Assembly (NCBI RefSeq): GCF_004346185.1
Contig: NZ_SMAI01000001.1
Coordinates: 496,001 to 560,000, forward strand
Direction of reading: 5' to 3'
DNA length: 64,000 nucleotides
From: Aquabacter spiritensis
GTDB taxonomy: Bacteria > Pseudomonadota > Alphaproteobacteria > Rhizobiales > Xanthobacteraceae
Under the pieces are notes generated by a model. The model was not told the DNA's origin and did not search any database. It saw only the letters and a program-made list of their open reading frames with translations. Every line of letters starts with the position of its first letter. Position 1 is the stretch's first letter. Shown in pieces: positions 17,045-30,336 of this stretch. Position numbers and translations under genes: made by a program.

Positions 17045-20000
17045 CTATATGCCGGCGGGGCGCCGCAGATCCAAAGTGGTCGGGAAGGCGTCCGATCCGT
17101 TTTCAGCGGGGACGTGCGGCACCCCCGGCGTGTGGCCGAAGGTCTGGAAGCGGGCGAGCCGCCGTGCCTCGGCCTCGTAGGAATTGACCGGATAGGTGTC
17201 GTAGCTGCGCCCGCCGGGATGCGACACGTGATAGACGCAGCCGCCGCGCGAGCGCCCGGCCCAGGTGTCGATCACCTCGAAGGTGAGCGGCGTGTGGACC
17301 GGGATGGTCGGATGGAGGCCGTTCGGCGGCTGCCACGCTTTGTAGCGCACGCCGCCGACAAAGGTCCCGTTCCGCCCGGTCGCCGCCAGCGGAACACGCC
17401 GCCCGTTGCAGGCGACGAGATAGCGGGCGGGATTGAACCCTTCGACCTTCACCTGAATGCGTTCGACCGACGAATCCACGTAGCGCACGGTGCCGCCGAC
17501 CGCATTCTCCTCGCCGAGCACATGCCACGGCTCGAGCGCGCTGCGCAGCTCGACATCGATCCCCGCCCGCTGGATCTTTCCGAAGGCGGGGAAACGGAAC
17601 TCGTACTGCGCTTTGAACCAGAGCGGATCGAAGGCGTAGCCGGCCTCCTTCAGATCTTCGAGCACGCCTTCGAAATCCGCCCACACATAATGCGGCAGCA
17701 TGAAGCGGTCGTTGAGCCCGGTGCCCCAGCGCGCGCATCCGCCTTGGATCGGGGCACGCCAGAGCATGGCGATCAAGGCCCGCAGCAGCAATTGCTGGGC
17801 GAGGCTCATCCGCCAGTCCGGCGGCATCTCGAAGCAGCGGAACTCGACCAGGCCGAGGCGGCCGGTCGCGCCGTCCGGCGAATAGAGCTTGTCGATCGAG
17901 ATTTCGGTGCGATGCGTGCTGCCGGTCACGTCGATCAGGATGTTGCGGAACAGCCGGTCGACCAGCCAGGGCGGGGGCGGCACGTCCTTGCCCGGCAGCG
18001 GCACCTTGGAGAGCGCGATCTCCAGCTCGTAAAGGCTGTCGTGGCGGGCCTCGTCGATGCGGGGATGCTGCGAGGTGGGGCCGATGAACAGGCCGGAGAA
18101 CAGATAGGACAGGGACGGATGGCGCTGCCAATAGAGGATCAGGCTCTTGAGCAGGTCAGGTCGACGCAGAAACGGGCTGTCGGCCGGGGTCGCGCCGCCC
18201 ACCACCACATGGTTGCCACCGCCGGTTCCGGTATGGCGGCCGTCGGTCATGAATTTTTCGGTGCCGAGCCGCGCCAGCCGCGCCTCCTCGTAGAGGATGC
18301 GCGTGGTCTCGACGCATCCCCGCCAGGTGGCGGAGGGGTGGACGTTCACCTCCAGCACGCCGGGATCGGCGGCCACCCCGATCACCTGCAACCGCGGGTC
18401 AAAGGGCGGCGGATAGCCTTCGACATGGACCGGCATGCCCATTTCGGCGGCGGTCGCCTCCACCGCCGCGAGGAAATCGAGATAATCCTCCAGCGTCTCG
18501 CAGGGCGGCATGAACACACAGATCCGCCCGTCGCGGGCCTCGATCGAGACCGCCGTGCGCACCGCGCGGGCGACCGGATCGACGACCTTGGCGATATGGT
18601 CGGCGAGGATCTGGCGCGACCGCTCGGCCGCCGGCACATGTCCGGTCCCCACGTCGCGCTGATAGCTTTGGGCGACCTTGTCGGGATCTGGCAGCGGACC
18701 GCGCATTTCCAGCGGATCGGCCGGAACCGTATGGGGATAGACGATCGGCGGGAGGTAGGGCAGCGAATCGAGCGGCAGACGGAAGCCGATGGCGCTGTCG
18801 CCGGGCACCAGGAACAGATGGTCGCGCCGGAAGGTCCAGACCTCGCTGAGCCATCCGCCGCCCGCTTTGGCGTTCAGGCGCTGCACCGGAATGACATAGC
18901 CGCGGGGCGAGAGCATGCCGGAGGTGATCGCCTTGGCGAGCGTGAGGCGCGCCTCGGGATCCTCGAGCCGCTTGTCACCCGGCTTGAGATTCTCCGGGAG
19001 CTTGGCCTCCTTCAGGAGGAAATGGGAAATGTCCTCATAGGCCGGGTGGACATATTTCGGACCGAGGCCGAGGCGTTCGGCGAGCAGCGTGGCGAAGCGC
19101 TCGGCCTCGGCCGGGCCGACGCCGTAATCCTTCTCCTCGTCCGCGATCAGGCCCTCGTCGCCCCAGACCGGTTTGCCGTCCTTGCGCCAGAACAGGCCGA
19201 AGCTCCAGCGCGGCAGGGGCTCGCCGGGATACCATTTGCCCTGGCCATAATGCAGCAGCCCGCCGGGCGCGAAGCGCTTGCGCAGGCGGCGGATCAGATC
19301 GTCCGCGCGCGCCCGCTTGGTCGGGCCGAGGGCGGCGGTGTTCCATTCCGCGCCCTCATAATCGTCGATCGAGACGAAGGTCGGCTCGCCGCCCATGGTG
19401 AGCCGCACGTCATGCGCCTGAAGATCCGCATCCACCTTCTCGCCGAGCGCGTCGAGCGCCGCCCAGCTCTCGTCGGAGAATGGCAGCGTCACGCGCGGCG
19501 CCTCGGCGACGCGGGTGACCGTCATTTCGAAATCGAACGTGACCTCGGCCGGCTCGACCAGACCGCTAATCGGTGCCGCGGAGCGGTAATGCGGCGTCGC
19601 GGCGAGCGGGATATGGCCCTCGCCACACAAAAGGCCCGATGTGGCGTCGAGGCCGATCCAGCCTGCGCCGGGCAGGTACACCTCGGCCCACGCGTGCAGA
19701 TCGGTGAAATCCACGTCTGTCCCGGACGGCCCGTCGAGCGATTTCACGTCCGGCTTCAATTGGATCAGATAGCCCGACACGAAGCGCGCCGCGAGACCGA
19801 GCCGGCGCAGCGTCTGCACCAGGAGCCAGCCAGAATCCCGGCACGAGCCGAGCGCGCTTTCGAGCGTCTCGTCCGGGGTCTGAACCCCCGGCTCCATGCG
19901 GATGACGTAGCCGACCTTGTTCTGAACCTTCTGGTTCAGTTCGACCAGGAAGTCGACCGTGCGGCGGGTCTCGGTCGAGACGGTGGCGACGAAGGCGTCG

Positions 20001-20380
20001 AGCAGCGGCCCGCCGTCCTGAAGCTCCAGATAGGGGGTCAGCTCGGTCTTCAGCTCGGCCGAGTAGGTGAAGGGGAAATTCTCGGCCGCATCCTCGATGA
20101 AGAAATCGAAGGGATTGATGACCGCGAGGCTGGCGAGGAGATCCACCTCGACCTTGAACTCCGTGGCGCGCTCGGGGAAGACCAGCCGGGCCTGCCAATT
20201 GCCGAACGGATCCTGCTGCCAATTGATGAAGTGCTCGGCGGGCGAGATCTTCAGGCTGTAGGCCGGCACATCCGTCCGGCTGTGCGGCGCGGGCCGCAGC
20301 CGGATGATCTGCGGCCCGAGAGCGACCGGCCGGTCATAGGTGTAGCTGGTGACGTGGTGCAGGTTCGCGAGGATGGGCAT
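17045..20380 (-). CDS. Transglutaminase family protein with DUF2126 C-terminal region
   Basis: A large cytoplasmic-looking protein of 1111 residues. The N-terminal beta domain (about 1-150) leads into a transglutaminase core (about 160-290) with catalytic Cys in [11 protein letters not shown], His in [11 protein letters not shown] and Asp in WIGLDATSG. The remaining ~780 residues match the DUF2126 region that accompanies this enzyme class, including VHEG-type glycine-rich stretches such as [18 protein letters not shown]. It heads the three-gene minus-strand cluster. A 223-bp gap separates it from the ATP-grasp/alpha-E gene and shows no gene. The Shine-Dalgarno before the ATG is weak. Relatives occur in the same neighbourhood as alpha-E and ATP-grasp genes; the reaction is unknown. 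Confidence 0.9.
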   Translation of the reverse strand: MPILANLHHVTSYTYDRPVALGPQIIRLRPAPHSRTDVPAYSLKISPAEHFINWQQDPFGNWQARLVFPERATEFKVEVDLLASLAVINPFDFFIEDAAENFPFTYSAELKTELTPYLELQDGGPLLDAFVATVSTETRRTVDFLVELNQKVQNKVGYVIRMEPGVQTPDETLESALGSCRDSGWLLVQTLRRLGLAARFVSGYLIQLKPDVKSLDGPSGTDVDFTDLHAWAEVYLPGAGWIGLDATSGLLCGEGHIPLAATPHYRSAAPISGLVEPAEVTFDFEMTVTRVAEAPRVTLPFSDESWAALDALGEKVDADLQAHDVRLTMGGEPTFVSIDDYEGAEWNTAALGPTKRARADDLIRRLRKRFAPGGLLHYGQGKWYPGEPLPRWSFGLFWRKDGKPVWGDEGLIADEEKDYGVGPAEAERFATLLAERLGLGPKYVHPAYEDISHFLLKEAKLPENLKPGDKRLEDPEARLTLAKAITSGMLSPRGYVIPVQRLNAKAGGGWLSEVWTFRRDHLFLVPGDSAIGFRLPLDSLPYLPPIVYPHTVPADPLEMRGPLPDPDKVAQSYQRDVGTGHVPAAERSRQILADHIAKVVDPVARAVRTAVSIEARDGRICVFMPPCETLEDYLDFLAAVEATAAEMGMPVHVEGYPPPFDPRLQVIGVAADPGVLEVNVHPSATWRGCVETTRILYEEARLARLGTEKFMTDGRHTGTGGGNHVVVGGATPADSPFLRRPDLLKSLILYWQRHPSLSYLFSGLFIGPTSQHPRIDEARHDSLYELEIALSKVPLPGKDVPPPPWLVDRLFRNILIDVTGSTHRTEISIDKLYSPDGATGRLGLVEFRCFEMPPDWRMSLAQQLLLRALIAMLWRAPIQGGCARWGTGLNDRFMLPHYVWADFEGVLEDLKEAGYAFDPLWFKAQYEFRFPAFGKIQRAGIDVELRSALEPWHVLGEENAVGGTVRYVDSSVERIQVKVEGFNPARYLVACNGRRVPLAATGRNGTFVGGVRYKAWQPPNGLHPTIPVHTPLTFEVIDTWAGRSRGGCVYHVSHPGGRSYDTYPVNSYEAEARRLARFQTFGHTPGVPHVPAENGSDAFPTTLDLRRPAGI

Positions 20381-20462
20381 TTCGGGTCACCGGCGGCTGG
20401 GGGCAAGGCTCAGCCCAAGGTTAAACAAGGGGTTACGTGCCTCAAAGCTCGACTTTGCGGCG

Positions 20463-20481
20463 GCCTGCCGCATAAGCAGGC
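20463..20481 (-). terminator. Hairpin downstream of the RND operon
   Basis: GCCTGC and GCAGGC (6 bp) pair around a seven-base loop, 47 bases beyond the stop of the RND permease gene. A second short stem (CGCGTG/CACGCG, 20519-20534) overlaps that stop. Neither has a U-run, so termination is only suggested. Read-through into the transglutaminase cluster is possible. Confidence 0.3.
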
Positions 20482-20527
20482 AGCCCCGGGCGCGGGCGCG
20501 GCACCGCGCGAACGGTCCCGCGTGTCC

Positions 20528-23500
20528 TCACGCGGTGGCCGGCGCAGCCGGCCCCGCCGGCGGGTGGCCGCCGCCCGACGCCGCATGGCCCGGTGCCATT
20601 TTGGGCTTCTTCTTCAGCACCTTCTCCTCGAAAATCTGCAGCACCGTGTAGAAGGACGGCACGAAGAGGACCGCGAGGCAGGTGGAGGCGAGCATGCCGG
20701 ACACCACGGCGATGCCGATCGACTTGCGCGAATTGGCACCGGCACCGGTCGCGAAGACCAGCGGCAGCACGCCGAGGATGAAGGCGAAGGAGGTCATCAG
20801 GATCGGCCGGAACCGGAGGCGCGAGGCCTCGATCGCGGCTTCCATGATCCCCATCCCCTCGGCGCGCTTCTCGCGGGCATATTCGACGATCAGGATCGCG
20901 TTTTTGGAGGCGAGCGCAATCAGCAGGACGAGCCCGATCTGGGTGTAGAGATTGTTCGCGGCCCCGAGCGCGGTCAGCGCGCCCACCGTGCCGAGCAGCG
21001 CCAGCGGCACCGCGAGGATCACCGAGAGCGGCAGGATCCAGCTCTCGTACTGGCCCGCCAGCACCATGTAGACCAGCAGGATGGCGAAGGCGAAGACGTA
21101 ATACATCTGCGCGCCGACCACCTGCTCCTGATACGACATGGCGGTCCATTCGAAACCCATGCCCGGCGGCAGGGTCGCGGCGGCGATCTGCTCCATCAGC
21201 GTCATCGCCTGCCCCGAGGAGAAGCCCGGCGCATTGGTGCCGACAATGGTCGCGGTCGGATAGAGATTGTAGAGCGAGATCAACGGAGCCCCGGCAACCA
21301 TGCGCACGTCGATGAAGGTGCCGAGCGGAACCATCGTGCCGTCTGGCGTGCTAACCTTCAGGTTCTGCAGATCCTCCGGAAGCAGGCGCGAGGCGGCCTC
21401 GGCCTGGACATAGACCTGGAAGACGTTGCCGAACTTGTTGATCTGGGTGACGTAGCTCGATCCCACATATGACGAGAGGGTGGTGAAGATCTGGTTCACC
21501 GAGACGCCGAGCTGCTGCGCCTTGATGCGGTTCACATCGACCTGAAGTTGCGGGGCGCTGGCGCGGAACGAGGTGTTGAGATGCGACAGGCTTGACTGCG
21601 CCGTGCCCTTCTCGACCAGGGCGTCGGCGACGTTCTGCAGCAGATTATAGTCGAAATTGCCGTCGCGGATCTGCGGCTGCATGGTGAAGCCGGACGCATT
21701 GCCGATGCCCTGGATCGCCGGCGGCACGAGCACCATGACGATCGCCCCCTCGATCTTGGCGAATGCCCGGTTCATGTTCGTGTAGATGGAGAGGAGATCC
21801 TGCCCCTTCTCCTTTTCGCGCACACTCCAATCGGTAAACGGGACATAGATGACGCCGCCATTGGCCAGCGTCGCGCTGTTGTCCAGGATCGAGATGCCGG
21901 AAATGCCGAGCACCGTCTTGACCCCCGGAATCTTCATCGTGATTTCCGAGACCTCCTCCACCATGCGGCGGGTGCGCTCCATGGAGGCCGAGTCCGGCAA
22001 TTGAATGCCGAGGATCACATAGCCCTGATCCTCGATCGGCAGGAACGAGGTGGGCAGGCGCGACAGGCCCCAGCCGGCGACCCCCATCAGAACCAGGGCA
22101 ATCACCACCATCATTTTGGAATGGTGCACCATACGGCTGATGAGTGCGGTGTAGCCATGTTCGCACTTGTCGTAGACGGCATTGAACCCCTTGTAGAAGA
22201 AGTTCTTCTTCTCGGGCGGCGTGGGCTTGCGCAGCCACAAGGCGCACTGGGTCGGCTTCAGGGTGGCGGCGTTGATCGCCGAGATGAAGGCGGTGGCCGC
22301 GATCACCAGGGCGAACTGCTTGAACATCTCGCCGCTGAGTCCGGGAATGAACGAGGCCGGCAGGAACACCGACATCAGGACGAGCGTGATGCCGATGACC
22401 GGGCCGAACAGTTCGTCCATGGCCTTTTCCGCCGCCGGCTGGCCCTCCATCCCCTCCTCGATATGCCGCGCCACGCCCTCCACGATCACGATCGCATCGT
22501 CGACGACGATGCCGATGGCGAGAATCAAGGCGAACAGGGTGGAGAGGTTGACGGTGAAGCCGAGCGCCGCCATCGCCGCGAACGCGCCGATGATGGTGAC
22601 CGGCACGGTCGTCGCCGGGACCAATGTCGCCCGCCAATCCTGCAGGAACAGCATGATGACGATCAGCACCAGGATGCCGGCCTCGAACAGGGTCTTGTAG
22701 ACCTCGTTGATCGAGGCGGTCACGAACAGCGTCGTATCGAACGGAATGTGGTAGGCGACGCCGTCGGGGAAGGTCTTGGACAATTCGTCCATCTTCTTCT
22801 TCACCTCGGCCGCGACCTGGAGCGCGTTCGCATCGGGGAGCTGGAAGATGGCGATGCCGGCAGCCGGCTTGTTGTCCTGGGTGAAGGTCTTGGAATAGGT
22901 CTGCGCGCCGAGCTCGACCCGGCCGATGTCCCGGATGCGGACCACCCGCCCGCCGCTCTGATTGTCGGACTTGACGATGATGTTCTCGTAGTCGACGACG
23001 TCGTTCAGCCGGCCCTGGATATTGACGGTGTATTGGAAATTGGCGCTGGCGGGCGCCGGCGGCATGCCGACCTGGCCGGCCGTGACCTCCTGGCTCTGGC
23101 CCTGAATGGCATTGATGACGGACGATGGCGTGAGCCCGACGGCCTGCATCTTGTCGGCGTCCATCCAGACGCGCATCGCATACGTCCCGGACCCGAACAC
23201 CGAGACCGTGCCGACCCCGGGCAGGCGCTCAAGTTCGTTCTCGATGAAGATGCTGGCGTAATTGTTCAGATAGAGGCCGTCGAACTTGCCGTCGGGCGAC
23301 GTCAGGGTGACGAACTCCAGGATCGACGTGCCTTTCTGGAGCACGGTGACGCCCTGGGTCTGCACCGCCTGCGGCAGCGAGGCGAGCGCGATCGCCACCC
23401 GATTCTGCACCAGCACCTGCGCCATGTTCGGATCGGTGCCGATGTCGAAGGTCACGACCAGCGTATAAGTGCCGTCGGAGGCGGCCCAGGACTGCATGTA

Positions 23501-23731
23501 GATCATGCCCTGGACGCCGTTGACCTGCTCTTCGATCGGCAGGGCGACGGTGTCGATCATCGTCTTGGCGCTGGCGCCGGGATAGGAGGTCGTCACCGAC
23601 ACGGTGGGCGGAACGATGTTCGGATACTGTGCCACCGGCAGGCGGATCAGGCAGACGAGGCCGATCACCACGAACAGGATCGCGAGCACGTTTGCCAAAA
23701 CCGGCCGCTCGATGAAAAAGCGCGAGATCAT
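20528..23731 (-). CDS. RND multidrug efflux permease (HAE1/AcrB family)
   Basis: An inner-membrane proton-driven pump of a tripartite efflux system. The 1067-residue protein shows the HAE1 layout: TM1 in FFIERPVLANVLAILFVVIGL, a large periplasmic loop, six helices with the proton-relay aspartates in IGIVVDDAIVIVEG, a second periplasmic loop from about residue 565, then the last helices including LIALASKNAILIVEYAREKR. Length is standard. It lies 29 bp downstream of its adaptor gene. No outer-membrane channel gene is nearby, so a TolC-like protein encoded elsewhere is needed. No local regulator is seen either; the substrate is unknown. Confidence 0.96.
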   Translation of the reverse strand: MISRFFIERPVLANVLAILFVVIGLVCLIRLPVAQYPNIVPPTVSVTTSYPGASAKTMIDTVALPIEEQVNGVQGMIYMQSWAASDGTYTLVVTFDIGTDPNMAQVLVQNRVAIALASLPQAVQTQGVTVLQKGTSILEFVTLTSPDGKFDGLYLNNYASIFIENELERLPGVGTVSVFGSGTYAMRVWMDADKMQAVGLTPSSVINAIQGQSQEVTAGQVGMPPAPASANFQYTVNIQGRLNDVVDYENIIVKSDNQSGGRVVRIRDIGRVELGAQTYSKTFTQDNKPAAGIAIFQLPDANALQVAAEVKKKMDELSKTFPDGVAYHIPFDTTLFVTASINEVYKTLFEAGILVLIVIMLFLQDWRATLVPATTVPVTIIGAFAAMAALGFTVNLSTLFALILAIGIVVDDAIVIVEGVARHIEEGMEGQPAAEKAMDELFGPVIGITLVLMSVFLPASFIPGLSGEMFKQFALVIAATAFISAINAATLKPTQCALWLRKPTPPEKKNFFYKGFNAVYDKCEHGYTALISRMVHHSKMMVVIALVLMGVAGWGLSRLPTSFLPIEDQGYVILGIQLPDSASMERTRRMVEEVSEITMKIPGVKTVLGISGISILDNSATLANGGVIYVPFTDWSVREKEKGQDLLSIYTNMNRAFAKIEGAIVMVLVPPAIQGIGNASGFTMQPQIRDGNFDYNLLQNVADALVEKGTAQSSLSHLNTSFRASAPQLQVDVNRIKAQQLGVSVNQIFTTLSSYVGSSYVTQINKFGNVFQVYVQAEAASRLLPEDLQNLKVSTPDGTMVPLGTFIDVRMVAGAPLISLYNLYPTATIVGTNAPGFSSGQAMTLMEQIAAATLPPGMGFEWTAMSYQEQVVGAQMYYVFAFAILLVYMVLAGQYESWILPLSVILAVPLALLGTVGALTALGAANNLYTQIGLVLLIALASKNAILIVEYAREKRAEGMGIMEAAIEASRLRFRPILMTSFAFILGVLPLVFATGAGANSRKSIGIAVVSGMLASTCLAVLFVPSFYTVLQIFEEKVLKKKPKMAPGHAASGGGHPPAGPAAPATA

Positions 23732-23760
23732 GGGCGCCGCCTAGGTTCGAGAAGCCGGGA

Positions 23761-25029
23761 TCAGTTTTTCGGAGCGGCCGGCGGCGAGCCAGCGGGGGCG
23801 GAGGAAGGGTCGATCGGTGCGCGCGGCGGGGGCACCTGCCCCATGGTGCCGGTCTCCGGCGTCACGCTCGCGCCCGGAATGGCGCGCTGGAGGCCGTTGA
23901 TCACCACCTGCGTGCCCGCGGCGAGGCCGCTGTCGATCGCCCGGAGCCCCTTGTCCTGGAGTTGGCCGAGCGACACCTGCGTCTGCGCCACCTTTTTGTC
24001 CTTGTCGACCGTCAGCACATAGGCGCCACTCTGATTGGTGGCGATGGCGCTGTCATTGACCAGCACCATCGGCGTCGCCGGGCCGAGCGGAAGCCGCACG
24101 CGGGCGAACAGGCCGGGGATGAGCGCCAGGTTGGGATTGTCGAAGATGCCGCGCACCGTGAGCGTGCCGGTATTGGCGTCGACCTGCGGCGAGACATAAT
24201 CGAGCTTGCCCTTATGGGGATAGCCCTGCTCGGTCTGGAGCCCGATTTCCACGGGGATGTTCGCGAGATCCTGGGCGACCGATTGCAGCGTCCGGCCCTG
24301 GGCGGCGAGGCCCTCTTTGATCCGCAGCACCTGGGTCTCGGACAAAGTGAACCAGACATAGATCGGATTCACCTCGACGATGGTCGCGAGCTTGGTCGGA
24401 CCGCTATAGCCGACCAGGGCGCCGACATCCTGAAGATGCGCCGTCACCACGCCATCGAAGGGCGCCGTCACTTCCGTATAGCCGAGATTGATCTTCGCGA
24501 TATCCAGCGAGGCCTGGGCGTTGGCGACGTTCGCCACCGCCTGGTCGCGCTTGGCACGCGCCGAATCGAGGGTGGCCTGCGAGGCGAAGTCCTGCTTGGC
24601 GAGCTGGTTCTGCCGGTTGAACTCGGCTTCCGCCTGAACCTGGGCCGCCTGGTTGGAGGCGAGGGTCGCCTGCGCCTGGGCGACGTCAGCCTTGTACTGG
24701 TCCTGCTCGATCACGAACAGGACGGTGCCCTTCTTCACGAGGGCGCCGTCCGTATATTTGATCGCCGTCAGAAAGCCCTGCACGCGGGCATTGAGATCGA
24801 CCGAATTGATGGACGCGGTGTTGCCGGTGAGCTGAAGGTAGCGCGTCACGGGCTGCTCGAGCGCCGGGGCCACCGTCACGGTCGGCGGCGGCGGCGCGAC
24901 ATACTGGTTCTTCTCCTCGCACCCCGCGAGCAGAAGAGAGCCGGCCAAGCCCGCCGCGAGGGCCATGCCCCGCCGGCCGCCGGCGCCAGCGAAACTGCAA
25001 GCGCCGCAGAAAGAAATCACCCCGGCCAT
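23761..25029 (-). CDS. RND efflux periplasmic adaptor lipoprotein (AcrA/MexA family)
   Basis: A membrane-fusion protein of 422 residues that bridges the RND pump and an outer-membrane channel. The N-terminus carries GGRRG, a hydrophobic run and the lipobox LLLAGC (Cys about 37), so it should be lipid-anchored. A barrel-sandwich/lipoyl half (NSVDLNARVQGFLTAIKYTD) follows, then a helical hairpin (about 125-180) and the second half lipoyl (ITLGYTEVTAPFDGVVTAH-type region). Beta-barrel and membrane-proximal parts come next, ending in a Pro/Ala-rich tail. The ATG at 25029 keeps the Arg pair before the hydrophobic core; the internal ATG at 24966 would give a very short signal. It is co-oriented with the pump gene. 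Confidence 0.93.
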   Translation of the reverse strand: MAGVISFCGACSFAGAGGRRGMALAAGLAGSLLLAGCEEKNQYVAPPPPTVTVAPALEQPVTRYLQLTGNTASINSVDLNARVQGFLTAIKYTDGALVKKGTVLFVIEQDQYKADVAQAQATLASNQAAQVQAEAEFNRQNQLAKQDFASQATLDSARAKRDQAVANVANAQASLDIAKINLGYTEVTAPFDGVVTAHLQDVGALVGYSGPTKLATIVEVNPIYVWFTLSETQVLRIKEGLAAQGRTLQSVAQDLANIPVEIGLQTEQGYPHKGKLDYVSPQVDANTGTLTVRGIFDNPNLALIPGLFARVRLPLGPATPMVLVNDSAIATNQSGAYVLTVDKDKKVAQTQVSLGQLQDKGLRAIDSGLAAGTQVVINGLQRAIPGASVTPETGTMGQVPPPRAPIDPSSAPAGSPPAAPKN

Positions 25030-25454
25030 ACCCCAACCCCCGGACCGTGCACGTCGAGCGGATACTAAGCAGCGGACCCTCCCCTGTCCATGTCACTTAA
25101 CGGCGATGCCGGCCCCGCCGCCGGCCGCTCCGCCTCCGGTGACCCGCTTGCCCAACGGACACCGACACCATGCATGCTGCGATGCAGCGCGGAGCGATCA
25201 TCGGCGTTCGGCTCATTGACAAGCCCCCGCCCCGTTCATAAGTCTCCCCTCGGCGCAACGGTGTCCTCCACCCAGCCGTCAGCCGGACGCGGCCAGAGTG
25301 CCGGCAGCTTCCATTGGCAGCGACAATCGGGCGCGATCCGTTTCGACTTGGTGACGCCGCATTGCTGGCGTCGAAGGAGGGCGCCATTGACCGGACGGTG
25401 CGGCCGGGCGGTTCCGGTGCTCCCGTCCCCACGGAACGAATAGAGACCAGGCCC
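25030..25454. other. Divergent intergenic region between the RND adaptor and secA
   Basis: 425 bp without a convincing gene. The frames open here lack family-like sequence. A weak rightward promoter candidate is TTGACA (25216-25221), 16 bases, ATAAGT (25238-25243), which would give secA a long leader of about 200 bases. A short stem GCTGC-GAT-GCAGC lies near 25185-25197. No SecM-like leader peptide is evident. Confidence 0.35.
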
Positions 25455-28235
<2,781 letters not shown>

Positions 28236-28543
28236 CGGCGAACCGGCCGGAGGGGACCGGGTTGGCTGCCTGCCCTCCCCTCTCTTCCGCATGGACGTGA
28301 TGCGTGCCGGAACGGCTTCGTTCCGGCACGCTTTGTGATCAGCGCGCGCGCAACGCTCCGGAGCGCGGCCGGGGCGTGCCCGCGCCAGTGAAGCCCGGGC
28401 GGCGATGGCGGTTACCCGGCCGCGTGCGCGGCTCCGTCCCCGGTTCAACGGAAAACCGACCTGCCCCTCCGGACGCTGGCCTCGGCCCGCGAACATGCCG
28501 CCGCGACCGCACCGGCGCGCAGGCGGGCTCCTGCCCGCGTCCG
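28236..28543. other. Intergenic region between secA and the L,D-transpeptidase gene
   Basis: 308 bp between convergent genes. It holds the secA terminator at 28302-28334. The rest is GC-rich sequence with no recognisable gene or signal. Confidence 0.5.
28302..28334 (+). terminator. Intrinsic terminator of secA
   Basis: Perfect 12-bp arms GCGTGCCGGAAC (28302-28313) and GTTCCGGCACGC (28320-28331) with a GGCTTC loop, followed by a short TTTG run. It lies 67 bases after the secA stop. The stem is symmetrical and could also stop the convergent transpeptidase transcript. Confidence 0.8.
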
Positions 28544-30052
28544 TCAGCGGGCGGTGGTGAAGCCGGTCGTTCCGACGATGGTGGTGGACCCTGCGAGCGG
28601 CGCCGGGGGCGGGGCGAAGCCCGGCTCACGCGACAGGCTCGCCGTCTGCTGTTCGGGCGCGCCCGCCGTAGCCGCGGCTGGGACGGAGGAGGGCGCCGTC
28701 GCGGCGCGCGATGCGGGCACCGGAGACGCCGCCGGGCGCACCGGAGCAGGTGCCGCGAGGGTCGGACGCGGCGGCGGCGCGGCCGGTGCGACCGCGGGTG
28801 TCAAGGGCTCGGCGGCCGGCGTCGCTGCCGGGTTGAAGCCGAGCATCTTTGCGAACGACAGGCCTTCCGGATCGGTCGATGCGACACGCGTCGCCGCATC
28901 GGGCGCGGCCGGAGCAGGCGCGGCGTCGGGAGAGGCCGGCGCGCCGGGCCGGGCCGTGAAGATCGCCGGCTGCGCCGCCGCAAGAAGGCTTCCGGTCGGC
29001 GTACCGATCGGGCTGAAGCCGTCATCCGCGACCCGCGGCGGATTGGTGGTCTTGGCCGGCATGGTTCCCGGCACGGGGCCGGCCACCACGATCTGCCCAT
29101 CATTGTGCGACGGGTTCAGCTCCTTGAACTTGGCGAGGAACACAGGGTGCATGCCGCCGTCGATGCCGGCGCGGTTCGGCGCGCTCGGCGTGCTCGAAAC
29201 CAGTTCTGCCACCTTCGTCTCGTCGGCCCGCGCCTTGGCGGAAACCGCCTCGGCGACATCGACGGGAACGGTGTAGCTCGGGCATGGCGCCGAGGCGTCG
29301 AACCCGCGCGGACCCTCGGCCGTCGCGTTGAACAGATAGCGCCGATTGCACACATTCACCTTCGGCTCACGCTTCGTGACCTCGAACGTGTCCACGCCTT
29401 CCTTCAGATTCTTCCAGAAGGGCATGTTGGGATTGTTGCGGTGCTTGGCGAGATTGACCGGCGTCATGCGGAACGGCAGCGCCTGAACCTGGAACGCCTT
29501 CTGGCCGCCGGCGAACGAATCGCGGGCGAGCGCGAAGATCTCGGACACCTGTTCGTCGGTCATCGCGTAGCATCCGGCCGACGAGCAGTCGCCGTGCACC
29601 ATCAGGAAGTCGCCGGTCCGGCCATAGGCCCGGTCATAGGCGTTGGGGAAGCCGAGATTGAAGGCGAGATAATAGCTGGAATTCGGGTTCATCTGTCCCG
29701 GAGTGATCGTATAGAAGCCCTCCGGCGCCTGGCGGTCGCCGACCCGCACCTTCGGCCCGAGATCGCCGGACCAGCGGCAGATCGGATAGGTCTTCAAGAG
29801 CGCGAAGTCCCCGTCCCGCTTCTGCTTCCAGACCTCGAGTTCGGATTCCTGCTTGTAGATCCGCACCAGGATCGGGCTTTCCGGCGTCATGCCCTTTTCG
29901 TCGATCAGCGCCAGCGTCTTCGCCGAGAGCGGCTGCCTGGCACGGGCGGAAATGTCGTAGGAATCACCGTTGCATCCGGCGAGCGCCAGAGCGGCACAGG
30001 CCGCCAAGGCGGCGAGGCGGACGCGGGACAGAAGCGGCTGCGGACGGCTCAA
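28544..30052 (-). CDS. L,D-transpeptidase (YkuD/YafK type) lipoprotein with Pro/Ala-rich tail
   Basis: An enzyme expected to cross-link peptidoglycan or attach proteins to it in the periplasm. The 502-residue protein starts with SRPQPLLSRVRLAALAACAA and the lipobox ALAGC (Cys about 27). The catalytic domain (about 60-260) carries the YkuD signature with His and Cys in MVHGDCSSAGCYAMTD. From about residue 350 on it is low-complexity Pro/Ala/Thr, probably a spacer in the wall. The TTG start at 30052 is chosen over longer frames because GGAG lies seven bases ahead (TTGGAGTTTTGCG) and it places the signal peptide at the N-terminus. It follows accA on the same strand across a 284-bp gap. Confidence 0.87.
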   Translation of the reverse strand: MSRPQPLLSRVRLAALAACAALALAGCNGDSYDISARARQPLSAKTLALIDEKGMTPESPILVRIYKQESELEVWKQKRDGDFALLKTYPICRWSGDLGPKVRVGDRQAPEGFYTITPGQMNPNSSYYLAFNLGFPNAYDRAYGRTGDFLMVHGDCSSAGCYAMTDEQVSEIFALARDSFAGGQKAFQVQALPFRMTPVNLAKHRNNPNMPFWKNLKEGVDTFEVTKREPKVNVCNRRYLFNATAEGPRGFDASAPCPSYTVPVDVAEAVSAKARADETKVAELVSSTPSAPNRAGIDGGMHPVFLAKFKELNPSHNDGQIVVAGPVPGTMPAKTTNPPRVADDGFSPIGTPTGSLLAAAQPAIFTARPGAPASPDAAPAPAAPDAATRVASTDPEGLSFAKMLGFNPAATPAAEPLTPAVAPAAPPPRPTLAAPAPVRPAASPVPASRAATAPSSVPAAATAGAPEQQTASLSREPGFAPPPAPLAGSTTIVGTTGFTTAR

Positions 30053-30336
30053 CGCAAAACTCCAATGTCCGATCCGGATGCGGAGAGCGACATGGATAGA
30101 CCTCCAGCCTTGACGCCGGGTTACTACAAGATGGCGAAAACGGGAAGCTATCCGGCCCTTTCCGGCACACAAGCCGGCAAATGCGGCCAAGATGAGATGG
30201 TTCCGCCCCCCGCGCCCCCGTCGCACGGCCCGGCGCAAGCTTCGCGGCACGAGCAGGATCAGCCGGCGTTCCTTGATGCGGAACGCTCTGCTGGCGGATT
30301 AACCATGGCGGCGAAAGTTCCGGCCCGCGGCGCCAG

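Noticed and set aside
16961-21472. A 1503-codon open frame on the + strand
   Set aside because: It lies antisense to the transglutaminase/DUF2126 gene and the RND permease, reads as Arg/Gly/His-rich sequence without any family pattern, and arises from the codon bias of GC-rich DNA.
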